This document shows, piece by piece, positions 1 through 8,108 of a stretch of DNA of 64,000 bases (its first letter is position 1; each line of letters opens with the position of its first letter). Under the pieces are notes generated by a model. The model searched no databases, was not told the origin of the DNA, and saw only the letters and a list, made by a program, of their open reading frames with translations. A program made the translations under genes and the position numbers. This DNA is from Saprospiraceae bacterium (GTDB lineage Bacteria > Bacteroidota > Bacteroidia > Chitinophagales > Saprospiraceae): positions 156,832 to 220,831 of the forward strand of contig JAHDES010000002.1 of the NCBI GenBank assembly GCA_020628645.1, given 5' to 3'.

Positions 1-2
1 AT

Positions 3-53
3 GAAGAATATAAATCTTTAGCAAAAGAAAAACGCTCAGAAGTGAAATTATAA
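3..53 (+). CDS. 3' end of an unidentified upstream gene (partial)
   Basis: An open frame enters from the left edge and ends at TAA 51-53. The visible tail reads EEYKSLAKEKRSEVKL, lysine-rich and hydrophilic, as expected for a cytoplasmic C-terminus. It stops five bases before the next ATG, so it could be the preceding member of the tpiA operon. Sixteen residues are too few to identify a family. Confidence 0.35.
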   Translation, partial: EEYKSLAKEKRSEVKL

Positions 54-57
54 TCAA

Positions 58-705
58 ATGTTGATCCTCAAAAAAATATTCATTGCTGGAATTGGGATTG
101 TGTTAACCATTATCCTTGTATTACTTATTTGTAATTATTGGGTGATTCAAAATGGAACTAATAAAGTTTTTTCGTCTATAGATGAAATTCCTTCTAATAA
201 GGTAGCATTAGTTTTGGGTACAAATCCTTTGATTAATGGAAGATATGAAAATCCTTATTTTAATTACAGAATTGATGCGGCAGCAGAATTGTATCATTTT
301 GGAAAAATAAAGCATTTTATCTTATCTGGAGATAATGGTCAAAAAATATACGATGAGCCGACTTCTATGAAAGAAGCCTTGATGACTAAAGGAGTTCCAG
401 AACATGCGATTACTTTAGATTATGCAGGTTTTCGAACCTTAGATTCAGTAATACGTGCCAAGGAAATATTTCAACAATCGGAAATAACCATTATCTCACA
501 AGAATTTCATAATTATAGAGCTGTATTTATTGCCAATAAATATGATATAGATGCCGTAGCTTTTAATGCTACTCAACCTTTTCCAAGGGTGCGGACAAAA
601 CCGCAAATTCGAGAATATTTTGCTCGATGTAAAGCCGTGTTTGATCTATATTTATTAAATAAACAACCTAAATTTTTAGGAGAAAAAATTAATATCGAAA
701 TATGA
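58..705 (+). CDS. SanA/YdcF-like DUF218 membrane-anchored protein
   Basis: This 215-residue protein has one N-terminal membrane helix (about residues 5-27) and then a DUF218-type domain. Family landmarks are KVALVLGT near residue 48, a YRIDAAAEL helix near 70 and the ILSGDNG loop near 87. SanA and ElyC relatives act in the cell envelope and affect barrier function or wall-precursor metabolism, but their chemistry is poorly defined. The stop codon overlaps the tpiA start (ATGA at 702-705), so the two are probably translationally coupled. Family assignment is good; the exact role is inference. Confidence 0.75.
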   Translation: MLILKKIFIAGIGIVLTIILVLLICNYWVIQNGTNKVFSSIDEIPSNKVALVLGTNPLINGRYENPYFNYRIDAAAELYHFGKIKHFILSGDNGQKIYDEPTSMKEALMTKGVPEHAITLDYAGFRTLDSVIRAKEIFQQSEITIISQEFHNYRAVFIANKYDIDAVAFNATQPFPRVRTKPQIREYFARCKAVFDLYLLNKQPKFLGEKINIEI

Positions 706-1457
706 GTCGATTACAAATCGCAGCAGGAAATTGGAAAATGAATAAAAATTTAGAAGAAGGGGTAGCACTTGCTACTGCTTTAGTAGAAGCAAATCCATCT
801 TCTGATCAATTGGTCATATTGGCTACACCATTTATTCATTTACAGGCAGTTGGCGCTGTTATAAAGGATGTTCCTCATTTCAAATTAGCTGCACAAAATT
901 GTCATCAAGCAGAGAAAGGGGCTTATACAGGCGAAATTTCTGTAGAAATGTTGAAGTCAATAGGTGTAGAATATGTTATCATTGGACATTCTGAACGAAG
1001 AGAATATTTCAAAGAAGATAATGCACTTTTAGCACAAAAAATTGATGCTGTTTTAGCGGGTGGTTTAATTCCTATTTTTTGTTGTGGTGAATCTCTAACC
1101 ATAAGAGAAGCAGGAACACATGTTGATTTTGTAGCGAATCAACTAAAAGAAAGTATTTTTCATTTATCCGATGCAGATTTTTCTAAATTGGTCATTGCTT
1201 ATGAACCCATCTGGGCAATCGGAACGGGAGTGACAGCCTCTCCAGCACAAGCACAAGATATGCAAGCAGCCCTTCGACAATTGATTGCTAAACAGTATTC
1301 TCAGGAAATCGCAGATGGGACAAGCATTTTATATGGAGGAAGTGTGAAACCTGCAAATTGTAATGATTTATTTTCACAAGCAGATGTTGATGGCGGATTA
1401 GTAGGAGGAGCTTCTTTAAAAGCAGAAGATTTCACAACGATTATTAAAGCTCTTTAA
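702..1457 (+). CDS. tpiA: Triosephosphate isomerase
   Basis: The enzyme interconverts dihydroxyacetone phosphate and glyceraldehyde 3-phosphate in glycolysis and gluconeogenesis, in the cytoplasm. The 251-residue length is standard. Catalytic residues are visible: Asn10 and Lys12 in GNWKMNKN, electrophile His96 in IIGHSERREYF and base Glu168 in AYEPIWAIGTG. The phosphate-binding ILYGGSVKPAN loop follows near residue 210. The start overlaps the stop of the preceding membrane-protein gene by four bases, suggesting one transcript. A strong hairpin begins 20 bases after the stop. Confidence 0.97.
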   Translation: MSRLQIAAGNWKMNKNLEEGVALATALVEANPSSDQLVILATPFIHLQAVGAVIKDVPHFKLAAQNCHQAEKGAYTGEISVEMLKSIGVEYVIIGHSERREYFKEDNALLAQKIDAVLAGGLIPIFCCGESLTIREAGTHVDFVANQLKESIFHLSDADFSKLVIAYEPIWAIGTGVTASPAQAQDMQAALRQLIAKQYSQEIADGTSILYGGSVKPANCNDLFSQADVDGGLVGGASLKAEDFTTIIKAL

Positions 1458-1477
1458 GTCACAGAAGCCATAAAAAA

Positions 1478-1515
1478 AGTCAGATAATTTTAACTTCAAT
1501 TAAAACTATCTGACT
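1478..1515. terminator. Hairpin after tpiA, probable terminator
   Basis: AGTCAGATA (1478-1486) pairs perfectly with TATCTGACT (1507-1515). After one mismatch, TTTTAA (1488-1493) pairs with TTAAAA (1500-1505) around the loop CTTCAA. The A-run just before the hairpin would be a U-tract only for leftward transcription, and no U-run follows on the tpiA side. Position suggests the 3' end of tpiA; the mechanism is uncertain. Confidence 0.55.
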
Positions 1516-1565
1516 GTAACCATTACTAAAAACAGCATTAAAAATCTCTAAGAAATAATATTGTT

Positions 1566-1611
1566 TACTGATAAATAATTAGATAAAAGATAAACAAACG
1601 CTTTATCAGTA
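1566..1611. other. Inverted repeat in the gap upstream of the symporter genes
   Basis: TACTGATAAA (1566-1575) and TTTATCAGTA (1602-1611) are perfect 10-bp arms around a 26-base A-rich loop. The non-coding stretch 1516-1768 holds nothing else I can name. The element lies about 160 bases before the small membrane gene at 1769 and may be a leader structure or operator; the function is unknown. Confidence 0.4.
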
Positions 1612-1768
1612 TAATTTTTAGAGGGTAATAAGAACAATTATGCATATTTTGTTCTTTGATAGGGTTAAAAAATGACTCTAGTGCATTTATTGGCTATTTA
1701 CTGACTACAAGATAAGATACCCTGTCACATGTGAAGGGCTCATTTTAAAAATAAGGTGACAAGACAAA

Positions 1769-1924
1769 ATGACAAATTCAAAAAAAACAAATATTCAAAC
1801 TACTGCTTCCGCTGACGATAGTCCTCCTATTTTATCTTCCTGGAAGCAATTGTATTACCTTGTGTTGATTGCACATGCGATTATTATTGGGATATTTTAT
1901 TTTTTTTCGGTGTATTATTCTTGA
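1769..1924 (+). CDS. 51-residue single-helix protein, putative partner of the SSS symporter
   Basis: ATG at 1769 is preceded by AAGGTGA, an unusually good ribosome-binding site here, and the frame runs to TGA 1922-1924. The product has a polar Ser/Thr/Asp-rich N-terminus (about 24 residues) and then SSWKQLYYLVLIAH followed by a hydrophobic helix ending VYYS. The Trp/Tyr belt before one membrane segment resembles small accessory subunits encoded next to some sodium:solute symporters. The symporter gene begins 92 bases downstream on the same strand. I do not recognise the family. Coding status rests on the RBS, the clean helix and the position. Confidence 0.6.
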   Translation: MTNSKKTNIQTTASADDSPPILSSWKQLYYLVLIAHAIIIGIFYFFSVYYS

Positions 1925-2016
1925 GTTTTAATAACAAAGAGTGATAGAAAAAGGGATATCATAGATAGAACGTGTTAAAATCAAACAGCTTCTCAACTAA
2001 ACCATAACAAAACGAA

Positions 2017-3708
2017 ATGAGTACAATCGACTGGATCATCATGTTGGGAACACTTTTAGTGATCGTACTGTATGGAGTATGGAAAACTAGAAATGTTGAT
2101 AGCGTGAAGAGCTATTTGTTAGGCGATAAAGATTTGCCTTGGTGGACAATTGGCTTATCTGTGATGGCAACTCAAGCGAGTGCGATTACTTTTCTTTCAA
2201 CCCCTGGTAAAGCCTACGATGATGGTCTTGGTTTTGCTCAGTTTTACTTTGGCTTGCCCGTTGCGATGGTTTTTTTGTGCATCTTTGTATTGCCCATCTA
2301 TTATCGACTCAATATTTACACCGCTTATGAATACTTAGAAGGTCGTTTTGATTTAAAAACAAGAACCTTAACAGCCATTTTATTTTTAGTACAACGAGGC
2401 TTGGCTGCAGGTATAACCATTTTTGCACCTGCGATTATTTTATCCAATATTTTGGGTTGGGATTTGAATTTGACCATTCTTTTTATTGGGTTAATAGTGA
2501 TATTTTATACCGTTTTAGGAGGGACTAAAGCAGTAAGTGTTACCCAAAAACAGCAAATGATTATCATACTAAGTGGGTTAATCGTTGCGGCTATTATCAT
2601 TACAGGACAATTGCCAAGTGATATATCCTTTGCTGATGCGTTAAATGTAGCTGGCAAAATGGAAAAATTGGAAGTCGTTAATTTCGATTTTGACTTATCC
2701 AATCGCTACACCTTTTGGACGGGAATGCTGGGAGGAACGTTTCTTTTCTTATCTTATTTTGGTACAGATCAATCTCAGGTGCAACGTTATTTGTCGGGTA
2801 AGTCCTTGAGTGAGTCTCGTTTAGGCTTGTTGTTCAATGGTTTGGTGAAAGTACCCATGCAATTTTTAGTATTGTTTACGGGAATTTTAGTCTTTTTATT
2901 TTTTCAATTTACAAAGCCTCCCATTCATTTCAATAAAGCCAATTTAGATAAAGTAGAAAATTCAACTTATCAAGTAGAATTGGAGCAATATCAATCCGAT
3001 TTTGATGCCGTTTTTGAAAAGAAAGAAGCTGAAATTAGAAATTTGGTTAATGCAATTAATTCAGAAAACACGGCTGAAATCACTCAATCTCAAAGCAGAA
3101 TTTCTTCTTTAATGCGACAAGATAGCGTTATACGCGCCAATGTAGATGGTATCATTGCCAAAGTCGATCCACAAGCAAAAACAAAAGATTCCGACTATGT
3201 ATTCATTAATTATGTGATGAATTATTTGCCTATTGGGATGGTAGGTTTGTTACTAGCAGTTATCTTTTCTGCTGCGATGTCGTCCACAGCTTCCGAACTC
3301 AATGCTTTAGCTACAACGACGGTGGTGGATATTTATAAACGCTCCATTGCACCTGAAAAATCAGATAAACACTACTTAAATGCTTCTAAAGGATTTACCA
3401 TTCTTTGGGGGGCGATTGCCTTGAGTTTCGCACTAGTTGCAGATTTGTTTGACAATTTAATTGAGTTGGTCAATATAATTGGTTCTTTGTTTTATGGAGT
3501 GATTTTAGGTGTGTTTATGGTCGCTTTTTTTATGAAAAAAGTACAAGGAAATACTGTTTTTGTTGCTGCAATTATTACCCAATTTATTGTGACTAGTATT
3601 TATATTCTTGATCGAATGGGATACATTGAGATACCTTATCTTTTTCTCAATTTGATAGGGTGTGTGTTAGTAATGATTTTTTGTTTATTTCAACCCTCAA
3701 AAACGTAA
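2017..3708 (+). CDS. Sodium:solute symporter (SSS family)
   Basis: This 563-residue inner-membrane protein has about 13 predicted helices and SSS landmarks: SVMATQASAITFLSTPGKAY (about 49-68), the LGGTKAV turn near 168 and a GTDQSQVQRYLS segment near 248. It would import an organic solute driven by the sodium gradient; the substrate cannot be read. A long hydrophilic, partly coiled-coil insertion (about 305-390, Glu/Gln/Ser-rich) sits between two helices and may be cytoplasmic. Its neighbour upstream is a 51-residue one-helix protein. The 3' end overlaps the remains of a convergent acetyltransferase gene by 12 bases. Confidence 0.9.
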   Translation: MSTIDWIIMLGTLLVIVLYGVWKTRNVDSVKSYLLGDKDLPWWTIGLSVMATQASAITFLSTPGKAYDDGLGFAQFYFGLPVAMVFLCIFVLPIYYRLNIYTAYEYLEGRFDLKTRTLTAILFLVQRGLAAGITIFAPAIILSNILGWDLNLTILFIGLIVIFYTVLGGTKAVSVTQKQQMIIILSGLIVAAIIITGQLPSDISFADALNVAGKMEKLEVVNFDFDLSNRYTFWTGMLGGTFLFLSYFGTDQSQVQRYLSGKSLSESRLGLLFNGLVKVPMQFLVLFTGILVFLFFQFTKPPIHFNKANLDKVENSTYQVELEQYQSDFDAVFEKKEAEIRNLVNAINSENTAEITQSQSRISSLMRQDSVIRANVDGIIAKVDPQAKTKDSDYVFINYVMNYLPIGMVGLLLAVIFSAAMSSTASELNALATTTVVDIYKRSIAPEKSDKHYLNASKGFTILWGAIALSFALVADLFDNLIELVNIIGSLFYGVILGVFMVAFFMKKVQGNTVFVAAIITQFIVTSIYILDRMGYIEIPYLFLNLIGCVLVMIFCLFQPSKT

Positions 3709-4271
3709 TTTCTTTTCTAAAACAATTTGATGTTTACATTGAATACCATTTTCATAGATGGGCTTGGAATAGTGATGTATAAAGAAATCCTTATTGATTT
3801 TGCTTATTTCAAAACCCATTTTTTGGTATAACGCAAGTTGTGAAATACTAGAATTTCCAGTAGCAATGATTAGTTTTTGATAAACTTTCTGACGACTAAT
3901 TTTTTCCGCAAATCCTAATAATGCCGAATTGAAAAAATCCTTTCGTATATAATTTTTGATTTTTTAAAATCGGCATTATACGTTTAAGGTGTGATTTACG
4001 AAATCACTTAATCAATTGCGTATAATTGTTTCCCATAGCCTTTACCTTGAAATTTTTCATAAACAGCGATATTTTTAATTTCAATGCTATAAGCATCAAT
4101 TTCTTGAAGCACAAATACGCCAATGCTTTCTTCTTTTAAAAAAGCTACATAACAATTTCCTGTTTGTAGATAAGTATCAATTTTTTCTCTAGAAGGGTCA
4201 GCCAATTCCAATAAATCATAGGGTATCGGATCTCCTTTTTTTAATGCTTCAATTTGAAGATTTCCTTCCAT
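3697..4271 (-). pseudogene. GNAT acetyltransferase gene split by a 104-bp insert
   Basis: The ATG at 4271 opens a GNAT-type protein that reaches the acetyl-CoA loop (QGKGYGKQL, codon ending 4023) and then hits a stop within the insert. The C-terminal half resumes in another frame at 3918 (LGFAEKISRQ, then IATGNSSISQLALYQKMGF and a HHYSKPIYENGIQCKHQIVL tail) and ends at TGA 3699-3697. Deleting exactly 3919-4022 rejoins the halves in frame as a 156-residue protein with a natural KQLLGFAEK junction. Without the second half the acetyltransferase fold is incomplete. The start lies one base after the stop of the permease gene, so the pair was probably an operon. Confidence 0.85.
3919..4022. mobile_element. 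104-bp palindromic insert in the GNAT gene (MITE-like)
   Basis: Module 1 is a hairpin with 21-base arms 3919-3939 (TAATGCCGAATTGAAAAAATC without its last base is the visible motif) and 3958-3978, matching at 19 of 21 positions. Module 2 holds a perfect GTGATTT-ACG-AAATCAC hairpin (3991-4007) enclosed by TATACG (3977-3982) and CGTATA (4019-4024). No coding capacity. Removing it restores the host gene. Mobility is inference: no second copy is visible here, and no target duplication beyond TTA can be claimed. Confidence 0.55.
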
Positions 4272-4272
4272 T

Positions 4273-5442
4273 TTAAAGCAATCGTTTCAAGGCATTTTGA
4301 ATAGACCAATAGTTAACACCCACAAAAGCCATACTAATAAGAAAGGCAATTATTCCGATCCAATAAGAAGGAAGAAGCGCAATCTCATAGCCTTGTCCAT
4401 TGAGAAAATTAGCCAAGCCATATTGTAGGATACAAACAATCAGTAGTGTTATAAGGATGCAGATGACGAAATTTACGAGAAGTCGTTTTAATAAAATTTG
4501 TCCTAATTCTTTAGTGGTATACCCTAGATGAAGTAGTCGTCGAATATCTTCATCCGCTTGCGCGATTAGCAATTGATAATTCAACAGAAAGACGATAATG
4601 GAAAGCAAAAGAATAATAATCCCAATCAATAAAATCGCAGCCATTGCAATTTGTAATAATTGATCAATTTGCCCATTAATCAATTTTCCTCCACTCAGTT
4701 CGTATGTTTTTTCTTCCAAATAATTTTCCAAAGCAGGCAAACTAGCTTTATCTGTTTTGATAATTAGACGAGAAGAGGCTTTGTCAATTCCAGCTCCAAA
4801 ACGTTGATTGGCCCATTGCATGAAATTTTCGGGAACTAAAATAGAATTGATACGATTGGAAAATCCAACTACTCGCCCTGTAAAGGTTTGCTTAGTGGCT
4901 CGTCCTCTTAGGTTAATATCTAAAGTGACCCGACTAATGGTAGAAGGGGTAAATTGTGGTAAACCCTGACTGGGTGCAAACCCAAAATTGTATAAGGCCA
5001 AATAATCTTTTGATACAACAATTGGGAGTTCATTTTGTCCTTCTTCCCATGAAAAATCACTATCAATATCTAAATAATCATCAGGAACAGATTCAAAAAA
5101 GAGTTCCGTGTAAAAACCGAGTAGGGGAGAAGTCGCACTTACTTTGTATTGATTCGCAGTAAAAGTTCCAACAGATTCGACGAAAGATTGTGCGTTGAGG
5201 TCATCTATTTCTTTTTGATCAAAAGTAGATTTCACTCCAAGTGTATTGAATAAATTGACCCGCTTATTGATAATGACAAATTGCTCTTGGCTATCTGTAT
5301 CACCAGCTATGATATCTTGGATGTTGAGATAGATTTGTACGGATCCTAAAAGTAGGACTAAACCAATCACAGCACCCAGCATCGCCCAAAGGAGTTGTCG
5401 TTTATTGGAACGTTTCCATATTATTTTTTTAAGTAATTGCAT
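4273..5442 (-). CDS. FtsX-like ABC transporter permease
   Basis: The product (389 residues from ATG 5442; a TTG five codons upstream is less likely) has one N-terminal membrane helix near 20-40, a large extracytoplasmic domain (about 45-260) and three C-terminal helices. This is the layout of FtsX/MacB-type permeases such as LolC/E relatives. Such proteins move lipoproteins, peptides or drugs or transmit force to wall enzymes, and need an ATPase. No ATP-binding partner is adjacent, so it is encoded elsewhere or the role differs. The broken GNAT gene follows one base downstream. Confidence 0.75.
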   Translation of the reverse strand: MQLLKKIIWKRSNKRQLLWAMLGAVIGLVLLLGSVQIYLNIQDIIAGDTDSQEQFVIINKRVNLFNTLGVKSTFDQKEIDDLNAQSFVESVGTFTANQYKVSATSPLLGFYTELFFESVPDDYLDIDSDFSWEEGQNELPIVVSKDYLALYNFGFAPSQGLPQFTPSTISRVTLDINLRGRATKQTFTGRVVGFSNRINSILVPENFMQWANQRFGAGIDKASSRLIIKTDKASLPALENYLEEKTYELSGGKLINGQIDQLLQIAMAAILLIGIIILLLSIIVFLLNYQLLIAQADEDIRRLLHLGYTTKELGQILLKRLLVNFVICILITLLIVCILQYGLANFLNGQGYEIALLPSYWIGIIAFLISMAFVGVNYWSIQNALKRLL

Positions 5443-5489
5443 AATAGGATGACTCAAGTTTTGTCTCGAATTTATGAGTAAAATTAAGT

Positions 5490-5900
5490 TTATGAAGCGA
5501 ATTTAATAATATCGCTTTTAGGTTTTATCCTCCAAACTCCTTTTATAAAGATTGATTCTCTAGAAGGCTGCCATTCTCCAATTGAATAAGCATTTAAATA
5601 GTGAGCAGAACAATTAGTACATTTTTTTATCTGACACAAAAGTACTAAGCGTCCACCTACCTTAAAAAATTGATCTTTTACTTCACTTGCTAATTTATGT
5701 TTAAAAACTTCTTCTTCATTCATGACTTTGTGTTCATATACCAATTTCCCCATATGATATTCACCTTCTTTAGCTTGAAACGGATTATATTGGATTTGAT
5801 TCTCGGTTTCACATTCTTCACATTTATAGTTTAAAAAAGGTGTCTGAGATATAGGTATTTCTATATTTCCTTTAACTTGATTTTGAAGAATTGTATTCAT
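5490..5900 (-). CDS. Hypothetical protein with two CxxC pairs
   Basis: I do not recognise this family. From ATG 5900 (136 residues) the protein carries CEEC near residue 26 and CTNC near 95, a spacing compatible with one zinc-binding site formed by two knuckles. There is no signal peptide or membrane helix. A longer reading from TTG at 5945 would overlap pyrF by 14 bases and is less convincing. It lies directly after pyrF on the same strand (31 bases) and could be cotranscribed. Confidence 0.55.
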   Translation of the reverse strand: MNTILQNQVKGNIEIPISQTPFLNYKCEECETENQIQYNPFQAKEGEYHMGKLVYEHKVMNEEEVFKHKLASEVKDQFFKVGGRLVLLCQIKKCTNCSAHYLNAYSIGEWQPSRESIFIKGVWRIKPKSDIIKFAS

Positions 5901-5931
5901 TTTTTTGAAATTAATACATGCTAAATAACTA

Positions 5932-6759
5932 TTATTCTGCACCAATACTAATGTCCATCACACGCTGCATTTGCTCTTGTAATTTTGCTGCGGATAACCG
6001 AGCTTTCTCCGCAAAATCTTCTCCTTCTCCAGCAAAAATAATTCCTCTGGAAGAATTGACTAACAAACCCAATTGTTCATTGCGTCCATAATGAGAAATG
6101 GCATTCAAATCTCCACCTTGTGCTCCCACACCAGGTACTAAAAAGAAATTATGGGGTGCTAATTGACGTATTTTTTCAAATTTTTCTGGATGTGTTGCAC
6201 CAATTACAAACATTAGTTGATCGGGATCACCCCAAGTTTGTGCCACACGAAGCACTTTCTCATGTAGTAATTCAGCACCTTGATCTTGTGTACTCATTTG
6301 AAAATCTTGACTACCTTTATTAGACGTGAGTGCAAGAAGAATAACCCATTTTTCATCAAATTCTAAAAAAGGAGCAACACTATCTATTCCCATGTAAGGA
6401 GCAACCGTTACGGAATCAAAATTAAGTTGTTCAAAAAAGGCTTTGGCGTATAAGCGCGAAGTATTACCAATATCGCCTCTTTTTGCATCCGCTATCGTAA
6501 AATGATCTTGAGGAATATAAGCTAAGGTCTTTTCTAAGCTTTTCCAGCCCTTTGCTCCATGCGCTTCATAAAAGGCAATATTAGGTTTGTAAGCTACACA
6601 TAAATCTTTCGTGGCGTCGATGATTTGCTTATTAAATTCAAAAATAGGATCATCTAAATGCAGTAAGTGTTTGGGAATTCGATGGAGATCAGCATCTAAA
6701 CCTACACAGAGATAAGATTGTTTTTTTTGAATTTGAGCAAAGAGGTCTTTACGGTTCAT
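5932..6759 (-). CDS. pyrF: Orotidine 5'-phosphate decarboxylase
   Basis: This enzyme makes UMP from OMP, the last step of de novo pyrimidine synthesis. The 275-residue length and the catalytic signature [11 protein letters not shown] (Lys93) match the long subfamily (type 2) common in Bacteroidota. [14 protein letters not shown] near residue 16 is the N-terminal phosphate/nucleotide region, and the [10 protein letters not shown] loop near 208 closes the phosphate site. A strong hairpin upstream (6775-6817) separates it from nfu, so it probably has its own promoter. Confidence 0.95.
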   Translation of the reverse strand: MNRKDLFAQIQKKQSYLCVGLDADLHRIPKHLLHLDDPIFEFNKQIIDATKDLCVAYKPNIAFYEAHGAKGWKSLEKTLAYIPQDHFTIADAKRGDIGNTSRLYAKAFFEQLNFDSVTVAPYMGIDSVAPFLEFDEKWVILLALTSNKGSQDFQMSTQDQGAELLHEKVLRVAQTWGDPDQLMFVIGATHPEKFEKIRQLAPHNFFLVPGVGAQGGDLNAISHYGRNEQLGLLVNSSRGIIFAGEGEDFAEKARLSAAKLQEQMQRVMDISIGAE

Positions 6760-6774
6760 ATCTTGTTTTGAATG

Positions 6775-6817
6775 AAAAAGCGTTTATCAAAACTCAATAT
6801 TCTGATAAACGCTTTTT
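6775..6817 (-). terminator. Intrinsic terminator between nfu and pyrF
   Basis: AAAAAGCGTTTATCA (6775-6789) and TGATAAACGCTTTTT (6803-6817) form a perfect 15-bp stem with a 13-base loop. Leftward it ends in a U-tract, as needed to stop nfu transcription before pyrF. The stem is symmetrical enough to work in both directions. Confidence 0.85.
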
Positions 6818-6836
6818 AGATTAATTTTTGTTCATT

Positions 6837-7100
6837 TTATGATATTCCAACACCATTTATAGCTTCAACTGCCATAATTTCAGGTACTTTACCTTTAAGC
6901 GTTTGTTCTACTCCAGCTCGCATCGTCATAGCAGACATAGAACAACTTTGGCAATTGCCCAGCCACTTAATCTGTACGCGCATATCATCTGTAATATCTA
7001 CTACTTCGATATTGCCACCATCTACAGCTAGATGAGGACGGATATCGTTTAAAGCAGTATCTACTTTTTGAATTAAATCATTTTTTTCTTGTAATGACAT
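6837..7100 (-). CDS. NifU-like Fe-S scaffold protein (Nfu domain)
   Basis: The protein (87 residues from ATG 7100) is a stand-alone Nfu domain: IRPHLAVDGG near residue 20 and GNCQSCSMSAMTM with the CxxC pair that carries a 4Fe-4S cluster between subunits. It delivers clusters to apo-proteins in the cytoplasm. The upstream promoter (-7 box 7128-7121) puts the transcript start near 7114, which supports ATG 7100 and excludes a TTG at 7139. In many relatives this gene sits beside mrp; here a glutaminase gene lies between them. Confidence 0.9.
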   Translation of the reverse strand: MSLQEKNDLIQKVDTALNDIRPHLAVDGGNIEVVDITDDMRVQIKWLGNCQSCSMSAMTMRAGVEQTLKGKVPEIMAVEAINGVGIS

Positions 7101-7120
7101 AAAAGGTGTTTGGTTTACTT

Positions 7121-7151
7121 CAAAGTTACTACAATACAATTATAAAACCAA
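7121..7151 (-). promoter_or_regulatory. Promoter of nfu
   Basis: On the minus strand, TTG (7151-7149), a 20-base spacer and TAACTTTG (7128-7121) match the Bacteroidota -33/-7 consensus. The start site would be near 7114, about 14 bases before the nfu ATG. Confidence 0.65.
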
Positions 7152-7186
7152 TTTGTACTACAAATAGTTGGGAAATCATGGTGTTT

Positions 7187-8101
7187 TTAAAAAATAGACG
7201 ATTCAATTTTAGAGGTCCACAATTCCAAAAAGCGCATGCCTCGATAAGAATTTCCTTTATCATTTAATTTTGGGCTCCAAACAGCGATGCTGTATTTGTC
7301 TGGATGTAAAGCGATAATTCCTCCGCCCACGCCACTTTTACCTGGTAAGCCCACTTTAAACGAAAATTCTCCAGATTCATCATAGAAGCCACAAGTCTGC
7401 ATGATTGCATTGATACGTTTAGCTTTACTCATACTAATAACTTCTTCTTGATGAATATTTCTAAATCCATCATTGGCTAAAAAGTGAAAAGAATTGGATA
7501 ATTCTTGGCAACTCATTTCTATGGAACATACATGAAAGTAGAAATCCAAGACTTCTTCTGGATCATTTTTGATATTGTCAAATGATTTGATAAAATAACA
7601 AAGCGCAACATTTCTATAACCTACTTTTTGTTCTGATTGAGCAACTTTTTTGGAGTAAATTATGTCTGTATTTCCTGTTATATTTTGAACAAACTCTAAA
7701 AAATCTTCTTTGGGATGGACCAATTGTGAGATTAATAAATCACAAATGACCATTGCTCCTGCATTGATAAAAGGATTTCTTGGAATACCCAAATCACTTT
7801 CTAATTGAATGAGTGAATTAAAAGCAGTTCCTGAAGGTTCTACACCAACACGAGACCAAATTGAATCTCCTAATAATTGATAAGCGAGCGAAAGTAATAG
7901 TACTTTTGAAATACTTTGTATGGAAAATTGATCTTTATAATCGCCGATACCAAATTCAAATCCTTCTTTGGTGATTAAATGGACGCCAAATTTATTGGGA
8001 TTCACTTTTGCTAATTCTGGAATATAGGTGGCAATTGCCCCTAAATCTTCTTCTTTTAAGATCGTTTGATATATGTCTTTTATACTGCTTGGGTAGTTCA
8101 T
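7187..8101 (-). CDS. glsA: Glutaminase A
   Basis: This cytoplasmic enzyme hydrolyses glutamine to glutamate and ammonia. The 304 residues are standard for the serine-dependent glutaminase family (beta-lactamase-like fold). The SxxK pair is visible as Ser63 and Lys66 in FSIQSISKV. Other family landmarks are IPRNPFINAGAM (about 107-118) and GLPGKSGVGGGI near residue 252. It starts 7 bases downstream of the mrp stop on the same strand, so it is likely cotranscribed with mrp. Its place between mrp and nfu is unusual. Confidence 0.93.
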   Translation of the reverse strand: MNYPSSIKDIYQTILKEEDLGAIATYIPELAKVNPNKFGVHLITKEGFEFGIGDYKDQFSIQSISKVLLLSLAYQLLGDSIWSRVGVEPSGTAFNSLIQLESDLGIPRNPFINAGAMVICDLLISQLVHPKEDFLEFVQNITGNTDIIYSKKVAQSEQKVGYRNVALCYFIKSFDNIKNDPEEVLDFYFHVCSIEMSCQELSNSFHFLANDGFRNIHQEEVISMSKAKRINAIMQTCGFYDESGEFSFKVGLPGKSGVGGGIIALHPDKYSIAVWSPKLNDKGNSYRGMRFLELWTSKIESSIF

Positions 8102-8108
8102 TTCGAGA

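Noticed and set aside
5901-5945. TTG start giving 15 extra residues to the zinc-ribbon protein
   Set aside because: It would overlap pyrF and replace a good ATG by a rare start with no RBS. TTG extensions of the permease (5457), nfu (7139) and mrp (9215) genes were rejected on similar grounds, the last two also because -7 boxes lie too close.
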